A DNA stretch of 45,797 nt from a virus. Both the position numbers and the translations under genes were made by a program. Shown one piece after another: positions 14,618 through 20,999 of this stretch; the first letter of the stretch is position 1; every line of letters starts with the position of its first letter. The notes beneath the pieces are model-generated. The model had not been told where the DNA came from and ran no database searches. It saw only the letters and a list, made by a program, of their open reading frames with translations. The stretch lies in the IMG/VR virus record IMGVR_UViG_3300005253_000046, positions 1-45,797 of that record; one strand, 5' to 3'.

Positions 14618-14914
14618 ATGAACCGCAAAGAGTATAAAGACTTTGAGGATAGAGTTGAACAATTTTTCGAGGTAGAGGGCATTACTAACTTGTCCTCTAT
14701 AGATCCTGAACCCGAAGCTTACTTTTCAACCAGACCGTGTGATTGCTGTCAAAGACACTGGCATGGTGATCGGGAAGATGCTAACGGTTATAATCCCGCC
14801 ACTAAGGAAATTTACGAGTATTCTGTTTGCTCTGATTGCCTTTATTATGCTGAGTATGGTCGATTAAACGATATGACCATGTTAGAGCTAGGGGAAGAGG
14901 GGCAAAGCTTATGA
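14618..14914 (+). CDS. Zinc-ribbon early protein
   Basis: 98 residues. A helical N-terminus is followed by 'PCDCCQRHWHGDRED...CSDCLYYAEYG', two Cys pairs (about residues 41-44 and 71-74) that make a plausible zinc ribbon. A polar protein of this layout recurs in early regions of many phages; the function is unknown. AAGGGGG lies upstream, and the stop overlaps the start of the SprT-like gene. Confidence 0.6.
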   Translation: MNRKEYKDFEDRVEQFFEVEGITNLSSIDPEPEAYFSTRPCDCCQRHWHGDREDANGYNPATKEIYEYSVCSDCLYYAEYGRLNDMTMLELGEEGQSL

Positions 14915-15486
14915 ACCGTGAGGGGTACCTTGAATTAGCGACAAGCGAATTGTCTGACTATATCAGCAAAGCAGGCTACACCATGCCAAAGATCAAAGTG
15001 TCGGCTGGTTGGCCTTCCACTAAGGCCTTCTCAACTAAGAGTCGTAAGCTAGGTGAATGCTGGCATCACGAAGCAATCAATCAAGAGGCGTCTCACATTT
15101 TCATAAGCCCCTATTTGTCCGATACGGTAACTGTTTTGGGGGTGTTAGTGCATGAGATAGGTCACGCTATCTTGCCACAAGAGGCAAAGCACAAGAAGGC
15201 GTTTAAACAGTATATGACTGCGGTGGACCTAACAGGCAAAGCAACGGCAACGGAGGTTGGTGAAGTCTTGAAAAGCTTCATAGACTTGCTCATTGATCGG
15301 GTTGGCACCTATCCACACGAAAGCATTGACAAAGGTCCAAAGCAGAAAAAACAAACTACCAGACTACGCCTTTGGACATGTGAAGGCTGTGATTTAAAGA
15401 TCCGCGTTGCCAAAGATGACCTGAACATTCTTTGCATGGCATGTGATTTGCAGTTTGTAAAGGTTGAAAAACAGGAGGTAGACTAA
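14911..15486 (+). CDS. SprT-like metallopeptidase with C-terminal zinc ribbon
   Basis: 191 residues. Catalytic zinc motif H-E-I-G-H at residues 81-85, preceded by a SprT-like alpha/beta segment and followed, as in the SprT/Spartan family, by a helical region and a C-terminal Cys4 zinc ribbon ('CEGC...CMAC', about 157-182). Family members cleave DNA-protein crosslinks or act on other nucleic-acid-bound proteins, so the phage version may remove host proteins from DNA. Start at ATG 14911 overlaps the previous stop (ATGA). Confidence 0.8.
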   Translation: MNREGYLELATSELSDYISKAGYTMPKIKVSAGWPSTKAFSTKSRKLGECWHHEAINQEASHIFISPYLSDTVTVLGVLVHEIGHAILPQEAKHKKAFKQYMTAVDLTGKATATEVGEVLKSFIDLLIDRVGTYPHESIDKGPKQKKQTTRLRLWTCEGCDLKIRVAKDDLNILCMACDLQFVKVEKQEVD

Positions 15487-15671
15487 TGAAAGAGTACAAA
15501 AAAGTAAGGGCGTCTGATCATTTCGGGTATTTGGGTAGCAGTGAAAAGTCTAAGCTTACAAATGGTCAGACGGGCATAGACAAGAAAGAAAACGTACTTG
15601 TTGTTTGCTGCTCGAACTGTGGGGATTACTCCCACATAGACTTGAACAAATTGAAAGAGGTAACAAAGTGA
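15486..15671 (+). CDS. Small CxxC protein
   Basis: 61 residues, with 'VVCCSNCGDY' at about 40-50 as a half zinc knuckle; the rest is charged. ATG overlaps the SprT-like stop (TAATG) and AGGAGG is just upstream. Function unknown. Confidence 0.55.
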   Translation: MKEYKKVRASDHFGYLGSSEKSKLTNGQTGIDKKENVLVVCCSNCGDYSHIDLNKLKEVTK

Positions 15672-15850
15672 GCGCTTCAATCTTTATCAGTTTGCGGCAT
15701 AAGCTTTGCGAACAACCCAAACAATACAAGTTCTGCCTTGAATGCAAAGGCGATCGGTTGCATATTATCAACCGATACGATAAAGCAACGGTGAATTTGA
15801 AAATGTATCATTTCACTTGTCTGAATTGCTTTCACGAAGGGGAAGAATAA
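15668..15850 (+). CDS. Small zinc-ribbon protein, GTG start
   Basis: 60 residues from GTG 15668 (overlapping the previous stop as GTGA, with AAAGAGG upstream). Two Cys pairs 'CLEC' and 'CLNC' about 30 residues apart form a simple zinc ribbon. A near-match to the sigma-54 core (first T changed to C) lies inside it at 15695-15709. Confidence 0.55.
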   Translation: MSASIFISLRHKLCEQPKQYKFCLECKGDRLHIINRYDKATVNLKMYHFTCLNCFHEGEE

Positions 15851-15924
15851 TGCTTACAATTGCGGGTGGGATAGTTATAGCTTGGGTGGTTATAGGTTTA
15901 CTTTGTGCCCTTTTGGACGGTTGA
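15850..15924 (+). CDS. Single-helix membrane peptide
   Basis: 24 residues, one hydrophobic helix (MLTIAGGIVIAWVVIGLLCA...). ATG overlaps the previous stop (TAATG) and a purine-rich GAAGGGGAAG lies upstream. Typical early membrane micropeptide; function unknown. Confidence 0.45.
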   Translation: MLTIAGGIVIAWVVIGLLCALLDG

Positions 15925-15999
15925 ACCACAATGATACCACAGTCCCAAAATTAAACAAGGTGCTTTAGGATTATGTCAAGCATTTGTTAGCAGCATAAC

Positions 16000-16014
16000 T
16001 GGCATGGAATTTGC
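16000..16014 (+). promoter_or_regulatory. Sigma-54-type promoter motif P7 (rightward, inside early operon)
   Basis: TGGCAT-GGAAT-TTGC followed by TA. The predicted start near 16026 is just before the AAAGGAG site (16029-16035) of the gene at 16042, the same geometry as P6. It lies in a genuine intergenic gap (15925-16041). Confidence 0.7.
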
Positions 16015-16041
16015 TAGAGTATAAGAGCAAAGGAGATTGAA

Positions 16042-16137
16042 ATGGAAATATATTTGCTTATCTTTCGTGTTTTGGTTGTTTGGGTTATAGGTCTTGCATT
16101 GTTTAAGCGCAGGAAAATGAAAGGAGTAACAAAATAA
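16042..16137 (+). CDS. Single-helix membrane peptide behind P7
   Basis: 31 residues: one membrane helix (about 3-21) and a basic tail. AAAGGAG site and ATG 16042 directly behind the P7 motif. Its end carries the ribosome site of the next, AUA-started gene. Function unknown. Confidence 0.5.
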   Translation: MEIYLLIFRVLVVWVIGLALFKRRKMKGVTK

Positions 16138-16301
16138 CACAGAAGGATTATATCAAGATAGCTGAGGTCTTACGGGAGACAAAAAAGGCAAGAGATAAGC
16201 TTGCTTTAACAGCCGAGTTTTCCATCATGCTAAAATATGATAACAAAAGGTTCGATCAAAGAAAGTTTTACAACGCTGTATTTAATTTTAAGGCGTTCTA
16301 A
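16134..16301 (+). CDS. Small helical protein apparently starting at AUA
   Basis: 55 residues, reading (M)TQKDYIKIAEVLRETKKARD... and ending 'NKRFDQRKFYNAVFNF'. This layout (polar start, helix, a 'D N x R F D x x x F' C-terminal motif) matches a small-protein family common in phages of Gram-negative bacteria. No ATG, GTG or TTG exists in frame before the middle of the gene. The AUA at 16134 sits seven bases after AAAGGAG and overlaps the previous stop as ATAA, exactly where a start belongs. AUA initiation, or an ATG-to-ATA base change, is inferred. Confidence 0.65.
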   Translation: MTQKDYIKIAEVLRETKKARDKLALTAEFSIMLKYDNKRFDQRKFYNAVFNFKAF

Positions 16302-16326
16302 TTAACCAAGAAGGGAAAACAAGCTT

Positions 16327-16698
16327 ATGAACACAGTAACACCTTCGCACGGAAAATTGCAGAAATACCGGGTCTATTTTGAACCTGTGGAAGTAAAGCG
16401 GAGTTTAGAATTGCTTCAGGCAAGGTTTGAGTCTGCATCTATCTTTCAAGGTGATGGCCTTTGGGCTGGGCAATTCGAGAAGGTCACCGTGTTTGAAATC
16501 CACACGGTGCTAGAAGCCGGTTACATTGAAGCTTTCGCTGAAGAGATCCGAGCGCTGAACGGGCAAGCTTCGGTAAGAGTAACTATGGAATCGTTGACTG
16601 TCATTGACATCAACTCGAACGCTCAGGCCCATGCCAACGCGCCGGATGTTAGTTATCCTTTGGAACACAAGGTGGCAAACCCATTTTTTGATGTTTAG
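16327..16698 (+). CDS. Early protein, unknown
   Basis: 123 residues, soluble alpha/beta. It has repeated amphipathic strands ('YRVYFEPVEVKRSLELLQARFES', 'FEIHTVLEAGYIEAFAEEIRAL', 'SVRVTMESLTVIDI'), compatible with a ferredoxin-like beta-alpha-beta fold. AAGGGA lies ten bases before ATG 16327. No family recognised. Confidence 0.55.
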   Translation: MNTVTPSHGKLQKYRVYFEPVEVKRSLELLQARFESASIFQGDGLWAGQFEKVTVFEIHTVLEAGYIEAFAEEIRALNGQASVRVTMESLTVIDINSNAQAHANAPDVSYPLEHKVANPFFDV

Positions 16699-16714
16699 TT
16701 GAAAGGAGGTAAAA

Positions 16715-16954
16715 GTATACGAACCTAGTAGTTTTCACATAGAAGGGAATCAGGACAGCCTTAGGCTCCTTATTCCCTTCAGTATGGAAACTAAAAGGAA
16801 ACATACTAGTTCAGTACCTTGCGCGTCTTGGCATATGACCTTCGGTGGAAAGTGCTTAAACTGTGGCGGTGTTAATGAGCATAGTCCAAAGGCAGAGCCG
16901 GACAAAGACGAAAGCAAAGCCCCGACCGTCAATGACGGAGCCACGCGGAGTTAA
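16715..16954 (+). CDS. Small Cys-containing protein with unclear start (GUA or internal ATG)
   Basis: The frame 16715-16954 has a perfect AAAGGAGGT site ending at 16710, but the codon at the right distance is GTA (16715). The first ATG in frame is 16784, which has no ribosome site. From 16784 the product is 56 residues with 'C-x10-C-x2-C' and an acidic tail; from 16715 it is 79 residues. Either GUA initiation, a base change from GTG, or the shorter form applies. The C-terminal half looks genuinely protein-like. Confidence 0.4.
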   Translation, partial: VYEPSSFHIEGNQDSLRLLIPFSMETKRKHTSSVPCASWHMTFGGKCLNCGGVNEHSPKAEPDKDESKAPTVNDGATRS

Positions 16955-16984
16955 CTAACTGAAATGGAAGGAGCATACGGGAAC

Positions 16985-17116
16985 ATGAAAGACATTTGGA
17001 GTGAAGATAAGGAGTACCCTGTTAGTAGGTGGAGAGACGAAGTCATTTGCGATGACACCAGACTCGGATACTGGGAATGGGTTGAACATCAAAAGGAGTC
17101 AAAAGCTGATGGTTAA
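16985..17116 (+). CDS. Small acidic Trp-rich protein
   Basis: 43 residues (MKDIWSEDKEYPVSRWRDEV...), acidic with four tryptophans. AAGGAG is upstream (11-base spacing). Overlaps the next gene by eight bases. Unknown function; acidic small early proteins are often host inhibitors or DNA mimics, but there is no direct evidence here. Confidence 0.45.
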   Translation: MKDIWSEDKEYPVSRWRDEVICDDTRLGYWEWVEHQKESKADG

Positions 17117-17303
17117 CTATCTGAGACTAATGGAAGACGTGAACACAGCCTTCAGGAAGCAATATGGGCACCTTGCCAACCCGCGAGACTATCCGACGGA
17201 ACTGAAGTCAATCATCGAGACTTGCACTGATATGTTGGAAGAAGAGGCGAACGATCACAATAACGAGGAGGCAAGTGATGATGATAACGCTGAGGAAGCT
17301 TAG
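17109..17303 (+). CDS. Small protein with acidic tail
   Basis: 64 residues from ATG 17109 (AAAAGGAG upstream): a helical 45-residue part and a very acidic C-terminus (Asp/Glu/Asn run). An upstream in-frame ATG at 17001 is less likely because it overlaps the previous gene and lacks context. Unknown function. Confidence 0.5.
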   Translation: MVNYLRLMEDVNTAFRKQYGHLANPRDYPTELKSIIETCTDMLEEEANDHNNEEASDDDNAEEA

Positions 17304-17454
17304 GATCTGGTTTAAGCGACTGTTCGAGCCCTGGCAGGACCTTGATAAGGTTCGGGCTGAAGTGCGGGTTGCAAGGAAAGACGTGCCTTGCCTTGCCTGG
17401 AAGCCCAACCCTTACCAACTCTTCAAACGGGCCGATGAGACCCAACTGGAATAG
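17278..17454 (+). CDS. Small basic protein
   Basis: 58 residues (MMITLRKLRIWFKRLFEPWQ...), amphipathic basic N-terminal helix that may lie on the membrane, one cysteine. CGAGGAGG is upstream inside the previous gene; tandem ATG codons at 17278 and 17281. Unknown. Confidence 0.5.
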   Translation: MMITLRKLRIWFKRLFEPWQDLDKVRAEVRVARKDVPCLAWKPNPYQLFKRADETQLE

Positions 17455-17474
17455 CAAACAAGGAGGGACGGGGA

Positions 17475-17639
17475 ATGATACGAGCTACAATAGGCAAAGA
17501 GGTTTACGTGCTGCAATGGGACGGCAAGCAATGGAAAGACAAAGCAAGGCACGTTTGGGTCCTGTTCGGGGAGATGTTTAAAAACCCTGTTCATGGAATT
17601 GCCACTTCGTGGAATTGCATCGGGAACAAGCCTTTTTGA
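17475..17639 (+). CDS. Small protein, unknown
   Basis: 54 residues (MIRATIGKEVYVLQWDGKQW...). A short beta-type start is followed by a helix and a 'TSWNCIGNKPF' end. AAGGAGGG lies upstream at good distance. The next gene starts just after its stop. Confidence 0.5.
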   Translation: MIRATIGKEVYVLQWDGKQWKDKARHVWVLFGEMFKNPVHGIATSWNCIGNKPF

Positions 17640-17650
17640 GGGGGTTGGAA

Positions 17651-17800
17651 ATGACTAAGGGTGAATTAATGAAATTTCTGGAACCATTCACGGACGAGAT
17701 TGAAATAAAAGCGGAAGGAGGAGGGGGATTCTGGCCGTTTTATACCATTAACCGTGATACGAATATCGGCGAACTGGTTTTGATCCCCGACAAGAAATGA
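17651..17800 (+). CDS. Small protein, unknown
   Basis: 49 residues from ATG 17651 (MTKGELMKFLEPFTDEIEIK...). The pattern 'TKxELxxFLxxFxDExxIxxxxxGxxxPVYxIN..xGxLVLI' is common in small phage and bacterial proteins of unknown role. GAGGGGG upstream; stop overlaps the next start. Confidence 0.55.
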   Translation: MTKGELMKFLEPFTDEIEIKAEGGGGFWPFYTINRDTNIGELVLIPDKK

Positions 17801-17955
17801 CAAACAGGAAATTTGCAAAGACTAACAAGCGCTTCGTGGAAGCTTGTGAGAGCGCTGAGGTCAAGCCTACTGTACGGCAAGCTTCAAAGTGGAGAAGGGA
17901 AAAGGGCAAGGCATGGAAATGGTTACAAGGAGGTACTGGAAATGAGAAACCTTAA
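17797..17955 (+). CDS. Small basic helical protein
   Basis: 52 residues (MTNRKFAKTNKRFVEACESA...), basic with a helix-turn-helix-like 'ACESAEVKPTVRQASKWRREKG' centre. It could be a small DNA-binding protein. Starts at ATG 17797 overlapping the previous stop (ATGA). Confidence 0.5.
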   Translation: MTNRKFAKTNKRFVEACESAEVKPTVRQASKWRREKGKAWKWLQGGTGNEKP

Positions 17956-18265
17956 CTCAATCGGAGTCAGAGCGAAAGACATTGACCGGATCTTTGCGGA
18001 TGCTATAAGACGGATTGCAGAAGGGCGCGAGGAATTTTCTTGCGTTGCTATCGGGGCGCGGGGTGGTTATACAATCACTCAAGACCAACTGAAAGTCAGG
18101 CAGTTTTACGTGTATGCGCTTGCCCCGAGACCACGCGCAAGAATGTATCTTGGCTTGCTGGATCGGGTTACAAAACACGTAGGCGTTATTAACAACGATG
18201 AATCCCAAGGCTTCCGCATTCTGATGCTGAGTCTGGTTGAAGCTGCGTGGAGGGACTTGGTATGA
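17942..18265 (+). CDS. Early protein, unknown
   Basis: 107 residues from ATG 17942, behind AAGGAGG within the previous gene. Soluble alpha/beta, one cysteine, N-terminal helix 'RAKDIDRIFADAIRRIAEGREEFSC'. No recognisable catalytic motif. Its stop overlaps the following membrane gene. Confidence 0.55.
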   Translation: MRNLNSIGVRAKDIDRIFADAIRRIAEGREEFSCVAIGARGGYTITQDQLKVRQFYVYALAPRPRARMYLGLLDRVTKHVGVINNDESQGFRILMLSLVEAAWRDLV

Positions 18266-18387
18266 CTGAAACATTTATGCACTTAACAACAGGTATTCTG
18301 CTGGAGTTGGGAGTTGGACTTTTTGTGATTGGAATAGGAATCATAGCCATAGTCATAGGTATTCGTATGTGGAGGGACCTCACATGA
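18262..18387 (+). CDS. Single-helix membrane peptide
   Basis: 41 residues with one very hydrophobic helix (about residues 10-35) and a 'RMWRDL' end. ATG overlaps the previous stop (ATGA) and its stop overlaps the next start (ATGA). The third micro-membrane protein of the early operon. Confidence 0.5.
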   Translation: MTETFMHLTTGILLELGVGLFVIGIGIIAIVIGIRMWRDLT

Positions 18388-18560
18388 AAAAGGGCTTCTT
18401 ACGAGTTCGCCTGTTCGAGCTGTTCAATGGAGATCCGCGCTGGTCCCGGTCGCTAGGTCGGGTTGTGCTGGACGTAAAACACCCTGGAATCAAGCTCTGG
18501 TTCTTGCTGGCAGTGCAAATTGGTGGCTTCAAGGATCTTCAGTTAAAGGTGGTGGAATAG
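18384..18560 (+). CDS. Small basic protein
   Basis: 58 residues from ATG 18384 (MKKGFLRVRLFELFNGDPRW...), behind GGAGGG. Mixed basic and hydrophobic; a short hydrophobic patch near 38-50 is too weak for a membrane helix. Unknown. Confidence 0.5.
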   Translation: MKKGFLRVRLFELFNGDPRWSRSLGRVVLDVKHPGIKLWFLLAVQIGGFKDLQLKVVE

Positions 18561-18562
18561 CT

Positions 18563-18871
18563 ATGCCAGAAACAACCCCGATGGGTCAGACGTTCTACCC
18601 CCAAGAGGCCGACGAGTCATTTCCCGGAGGCTGCAAATGCTGGGACAGGTCCGGGGATTGTGACTGGTGCTGGATTTACTACAACGGCGTGGAAACCTAC
18701 GATTGTCCTTGCCATGCCGGAAGATTGCCAGGAAATTGTGTTCGGTGTGTTCAAGGGAGGATGCCCAGAATTATGAAAACATTTATGAATTTGCTACGTG
18801 ATCTCGTCTTTGCTTTGGAACGGATTGCAAGGGCCTTAGAAGAAGCCAATGCTCTTAGTATGAGAGGGTAA
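18563..18871 (+). CDS. Cysteine-rich zinc-binding protein
   Basis: 102 residues with nine cysteines in the first 65 ('GGCKCWDRSGDCDWCWIYY...CPCHAGRLPGNCVRC'), enough for two zinc sites. The C-terminal 35 residues form a helix. It resembles no enzyme family I know; zinc-dependent protein- or RNA-binding is plausible. Confidence 0.55.
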   Translation: MPETTPMGQTFYPQEADESFPGGCKCWDRSGDCDWCWIYYNGVETYDCPCHAGRLPGNCVRCVQGRMPRIMKTFMNLLRDLVFALERIARALEEANALSMRG

Positions 18872-18872
18872 A

Positions 18873-19040
18873 ATGAGCCAAACCGAATGTGGTTGCATGT
18901 GTCACCAGGACGAGTTCCCGCGTTATGCGGAGACTGATGGAATCATCATTTGTGAGAGCTGCAAGGATGAGCCGTGCGAGACTGTGCTGATGGAACAAAG
19001 GATGGAGAGAACTAATGAAACATCAAATCCAACCGAATAA
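18873..19040 (+). CDS. Small zinc-ribbon protein
   Basis: 55 residues, 'ECGCMCHQDEFPRYAETDGIIICESC' gives a compact Cys4-type zinc ribbon. GAGAGGG lies upstream. It overlaps the start of the papain-fold-like gene by 26 bases, which supports coupled translation. Confidence 0.55.
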   Translation: MSQTECGCMCHQDEFPRYAETDGIIICESCKDEPCETVLMEQRMERTNETSNPTE

Positions 19041-19467
19041 CGCTTGCTTTCCTACGGTTGTGGCTATGCTACTGGGAATTGACGTTCAAGAAGTGATTAA
19101 TTATGGGTTGTCACTGGGAAAGCATAAACAATGGGATCACATTGGGGATTACTGGGGTTATCGTGCTATGGTTCACGACGTGGCAGCACACTTTCATGTT
19201 CCTTATCGCTGGGCAGTAATGATGACCGACACACCAACTTTGGCTTCTTCCAAACCTGCGCTCCCTTCTGAAAAGGGGGTAATTGTCATACGCAAGAATG
19301 GTTTGGGTGCCCACATTGTTGCTCACGAAAACCAGCTTATATACGACGGGGCACTTCCTGGAGTTATATCTTGGGATGCTTGGTATGACATGAAAATAGT
19401 CAAAGAGAAATGGTCCATAACAGAGATCACCCCTTTTAATCCCAATACGAAAGGAAAACAACTCTGA
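19015..19467 (+). CDS. Papain-fold cysteine peptidase-like protein
   Basis: 150 residues. 'QPNNACFPTVVAMLLG' (Cys 11 at the start of the first helix) and 'GLGAHIVAHENQLIYDG' (His 100 on a strand) are arranged as the Cys and His of papain-like/C39-like enzymes, with an aromatic 'SWDAWYDM' strand after. Such phage proteins may be deubiquitinase-like or peptide-processing enzymes, or inactive relatives; no target can be named. ATG 19015 has GGAGAG upstream. Confidence 0.55.
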   Translation: MKHQIQPNNACFPTVVAMLLGIDVQEVINYGLSLGKHKQWDHIGDYWGYRAMVHDVAAHFHVPYRWAVMMTDTPTLASSKPALPSEKGVIVIRKNGLGAHIVAHENQLIYDGALPGVISWDAWYDMKIVKEKWSITEITPFNPNTKGKQL

Positions 19468-19601
19468 TGGCAGTTTGTGAGAAGTGTTGGGCAGAAGCAG
19501 GAGGTATCTTCGAGAAGTATCTAGAATTGCTTAAACAGCGTGATTGCACACCGCAAGAACAAGTAGGGCATGGGAAAGGAGTTCAAGATGCCAAGACGTA
19601 A
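19467..19601 (+). CDS. Small CxxC protein
   Basis: 44 residues (MAVCEKCWAEAGGIFEKYLE...), one CxxC at the N-terminus, then a helix resembling short phage proteins of the 'CxxCWxEAxxRxxYLELL' kind. ATG overlaps the previous stop (TGATG). Confidence 0.55.
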   Translation: MAVCEKCWAEAGGIFEKYLELLKQRDCTPQEQVGHGKGVQDAKT

Positions 19602-19746
19602 AAAGCATTTCAATGACTGTGAACATGTGGGGTTTGGAACCTTCTGTCATAGGTGCAATCCCTGGAAACCAATGGCTAGTCGTACTTCCGCTGAAATACA
19701 GAATAAGTGCGGCATAAAAGTTACCAAGAAGGAGGAACGGAAATGA
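19588..19746 (+). CDS. Small zinc-finger-like protein
   Basis: 52 residues (MPRRKKHFNDCEHVGFGTFC...). Cys/His set 'C-x8-C-H-x-C' is likely to bind zinc; basic at both ends. AAAGGAG upstream inside the previous gene. Its stop overlaps the next start. Confidence 0.5.
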   Translation: MPRRKKHFNDCEHVGFGTFCHRCNPWKPMASRTSAEIQNKCGIKVTKKEERK

Positions 19747-20117
19747 CTGAGAAAGAGAAATACGTGGAACAATTAAGGGAACTGGCGGACTTTTACGAAA
19801 GCGCGCCGGACGCCCTGCCCCGGCCTGTGTTCAACACGCTTGTCTATGTGGAAAAAGACGACATTCCCATCATTATTAAGGCCTGTCGCAAGCTGAAAAA
19901 GACTGCGTCCGGCGGTTACCTTTCCCTGCTCAGGTCCTTAAACTTCGGCACCCTAAACTTTCGTATTGCACAGGCCGAGGTTTGCGAGCGCAAAGTGGTC
20001 GGTCAGAGGTGGGTGCCTGAGTTCAAGCAAGACGGTCACTTTCAAGACCAAGTGGAATGGGAGTGCAAGCCTATTTTGAAGGGGATTGACGAGGAGAAGG
20101 GCAACCAGAATGACTGA
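19743..20117 (+). CDS. Early protein, unknown
   Basis: 124 residues from ATG 19743 (overlap ATGA, AAGGAGG upstream). N-terminal acidic helix 'KEKYVEQLRELADFYESAP', then 'LPRPVFNTLVYVEKDDIPIIIKACRKLKK', an arrangement seen in conserved hypothetical proteins of actino- and proteobacterial phages. Soluble, one 'CERK' and one 'CKPI' cysteine. Role unknown. Confidence 0.55.
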   Translation: MTEKEKYVEQLRELADFYESAPDALPRPVFNTLVYVEKDDIPIIIKACRKLKKTASGGYLSLLRSLNFGTLNFRIAQAEVCERKVVGQRWVPEFKQDGHFQDQVEWECKPILKGIDEEKGNQND

Positions 20118-20502
20118 AGCACTGGAAACAAGGTTGGTAGGGCTACGCAACCGCGTGGCCCTGCTTTACGGGGAAGACTTGGCACAGGAAATGGTTATAA
20201 GAATGATCTTAAGTCCCGAGTTGAATGACCAACAAGTCTTGACGAAAGCAAAGTGGTTGTTTCTGGATAATCTCAGAAAAGAGCCCTGGTGTGTTCAAGT
20301 CGATCAAGATGAAATGGACGCGCTGTGGAATTTCGATGACACCGACCGAATACACGCTCGAATCGAGCTGCAACATCTGTACAACAAAAGCAAACGCATT
20401 GTAAAGATAATCCGAGTGGAATTGGGCTTGCTGGCCCTTTCCAGTTCGAGAAGAAGTGTTATCCGGGCTATCAATAGGAACGAGGAGCGGGAGTCTTTGT
20501 GA
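20110..20502 (+). CDS. Sigma-factor-like regulatory protein (region 2-like)
   Basis: 130 residues from ATG 20110. The stretch 'VALLYGEDLAQEMVIRMILS...AKWLFLDNLRKE' resembles region 2.1-2.2 of sigma-70/ECF factors, the part that binds RNA polymerase. The C-terminal 50 residues are helical and basic but do not show a clear region 4 helix-turn-helix. It could redirect or inhibit host RNA polymerase. It sits just before the lysin gene, overlapping it. The call is by pattern only. Confidence 0.5.
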   Translation: MTEALETRLVGLRNRVALLYGEDLAQEMVIRMILSPELNDQQVLTKAKWLFLDNLRKEPWCVQVDQDEMDALWNFDDTDRIHARIELQHLYNKSKRIVKIIRVELGLLALSSSRRSVIRAINRNEERESL

Positions 20503-20999
20503 AGCTCGTACCACTGCTGGTGCTGGTCTTATTGTTGGCACCATACAAACTATCGGGAGGTCTAACTGAAGTGAAAAACATCGAAAGAAAAGACGATCTG
20601 TTTCTATTGACTGCTACGGTGGCAATGGAAGCTGAAGGAGAATCTTACAAGGGCAAGTTGGGCGTAGCTTACGTGATTATGAACCGGGTTCAAAAGCGTG
20701 TACCCTTCAAGTCTATGTCCGATGTTGTGTTGGACCCTTACGACTTTTCTGCTTGGAACACGAAAGGCGGTCGGCAAACATCCTTGGATACCATTGGACA
20801 ATGGGCTTGGCAAGAATCCGAGAAAGCTGCACACTCCGCGTACTACGGGATCGAGAAAGACCCAACCCACGGAGCCACGCATTACCTTAACGTGAGGCTG
20901 ACCAAACTGTTACGTGGTGGAACCCTTCCGGGCTGGTTAAAGGTTATGAAGCGTACCACGAAGATCGGCCTACACACTTTTTACAAGGAGGTGAGATGA
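20499..20999 (+). CDS. SleB-type cell-wall hydrolase (endolysin) with N-terminal export signal
   Basis: 166 residues. The N-terminal 'MKLVPLLVLVLLLAPYKL' is a signal peptide or signal-anchor-release helix. Residues about 37-65 match the SleB/hydrolase_2 motif 'A..VAMEAEGE...GKLGVAYVIMNRV' with the probable catalytic Glu near 44. The later 'DPTHGATHYLN' and C-terminal strands also fit. It would cleave peptidoglycan glycan strands. Unusually, the lysin is in the early strand, 14 kb from the holin-like genes. Confidence 0.8.
   Translation: MKLVPLLVLVLLLAPYKLSGGLTEVKNIERKDDLFLLTATVAMEAEGESYKGKLGVAYVIMNRVQKRVPFKSMSDVVLDPYDFSAWNTKGGRQTSLDTIGQWAWQESEKAAHSAYYGIEKDPTHGATHYLNVRLTKLLRGGTLPGWLKVMKRTTKIGLHTFYKEVR

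Noticed and set aside
15695-15709. CGGCAT-N5-TTGC near-match on the plus strand
   Set aside because: GG and GC are present but the first base differs and it lies inside the GTG-started zinc-ribbon gene, without a gene start at the expected distance. Left as weak.
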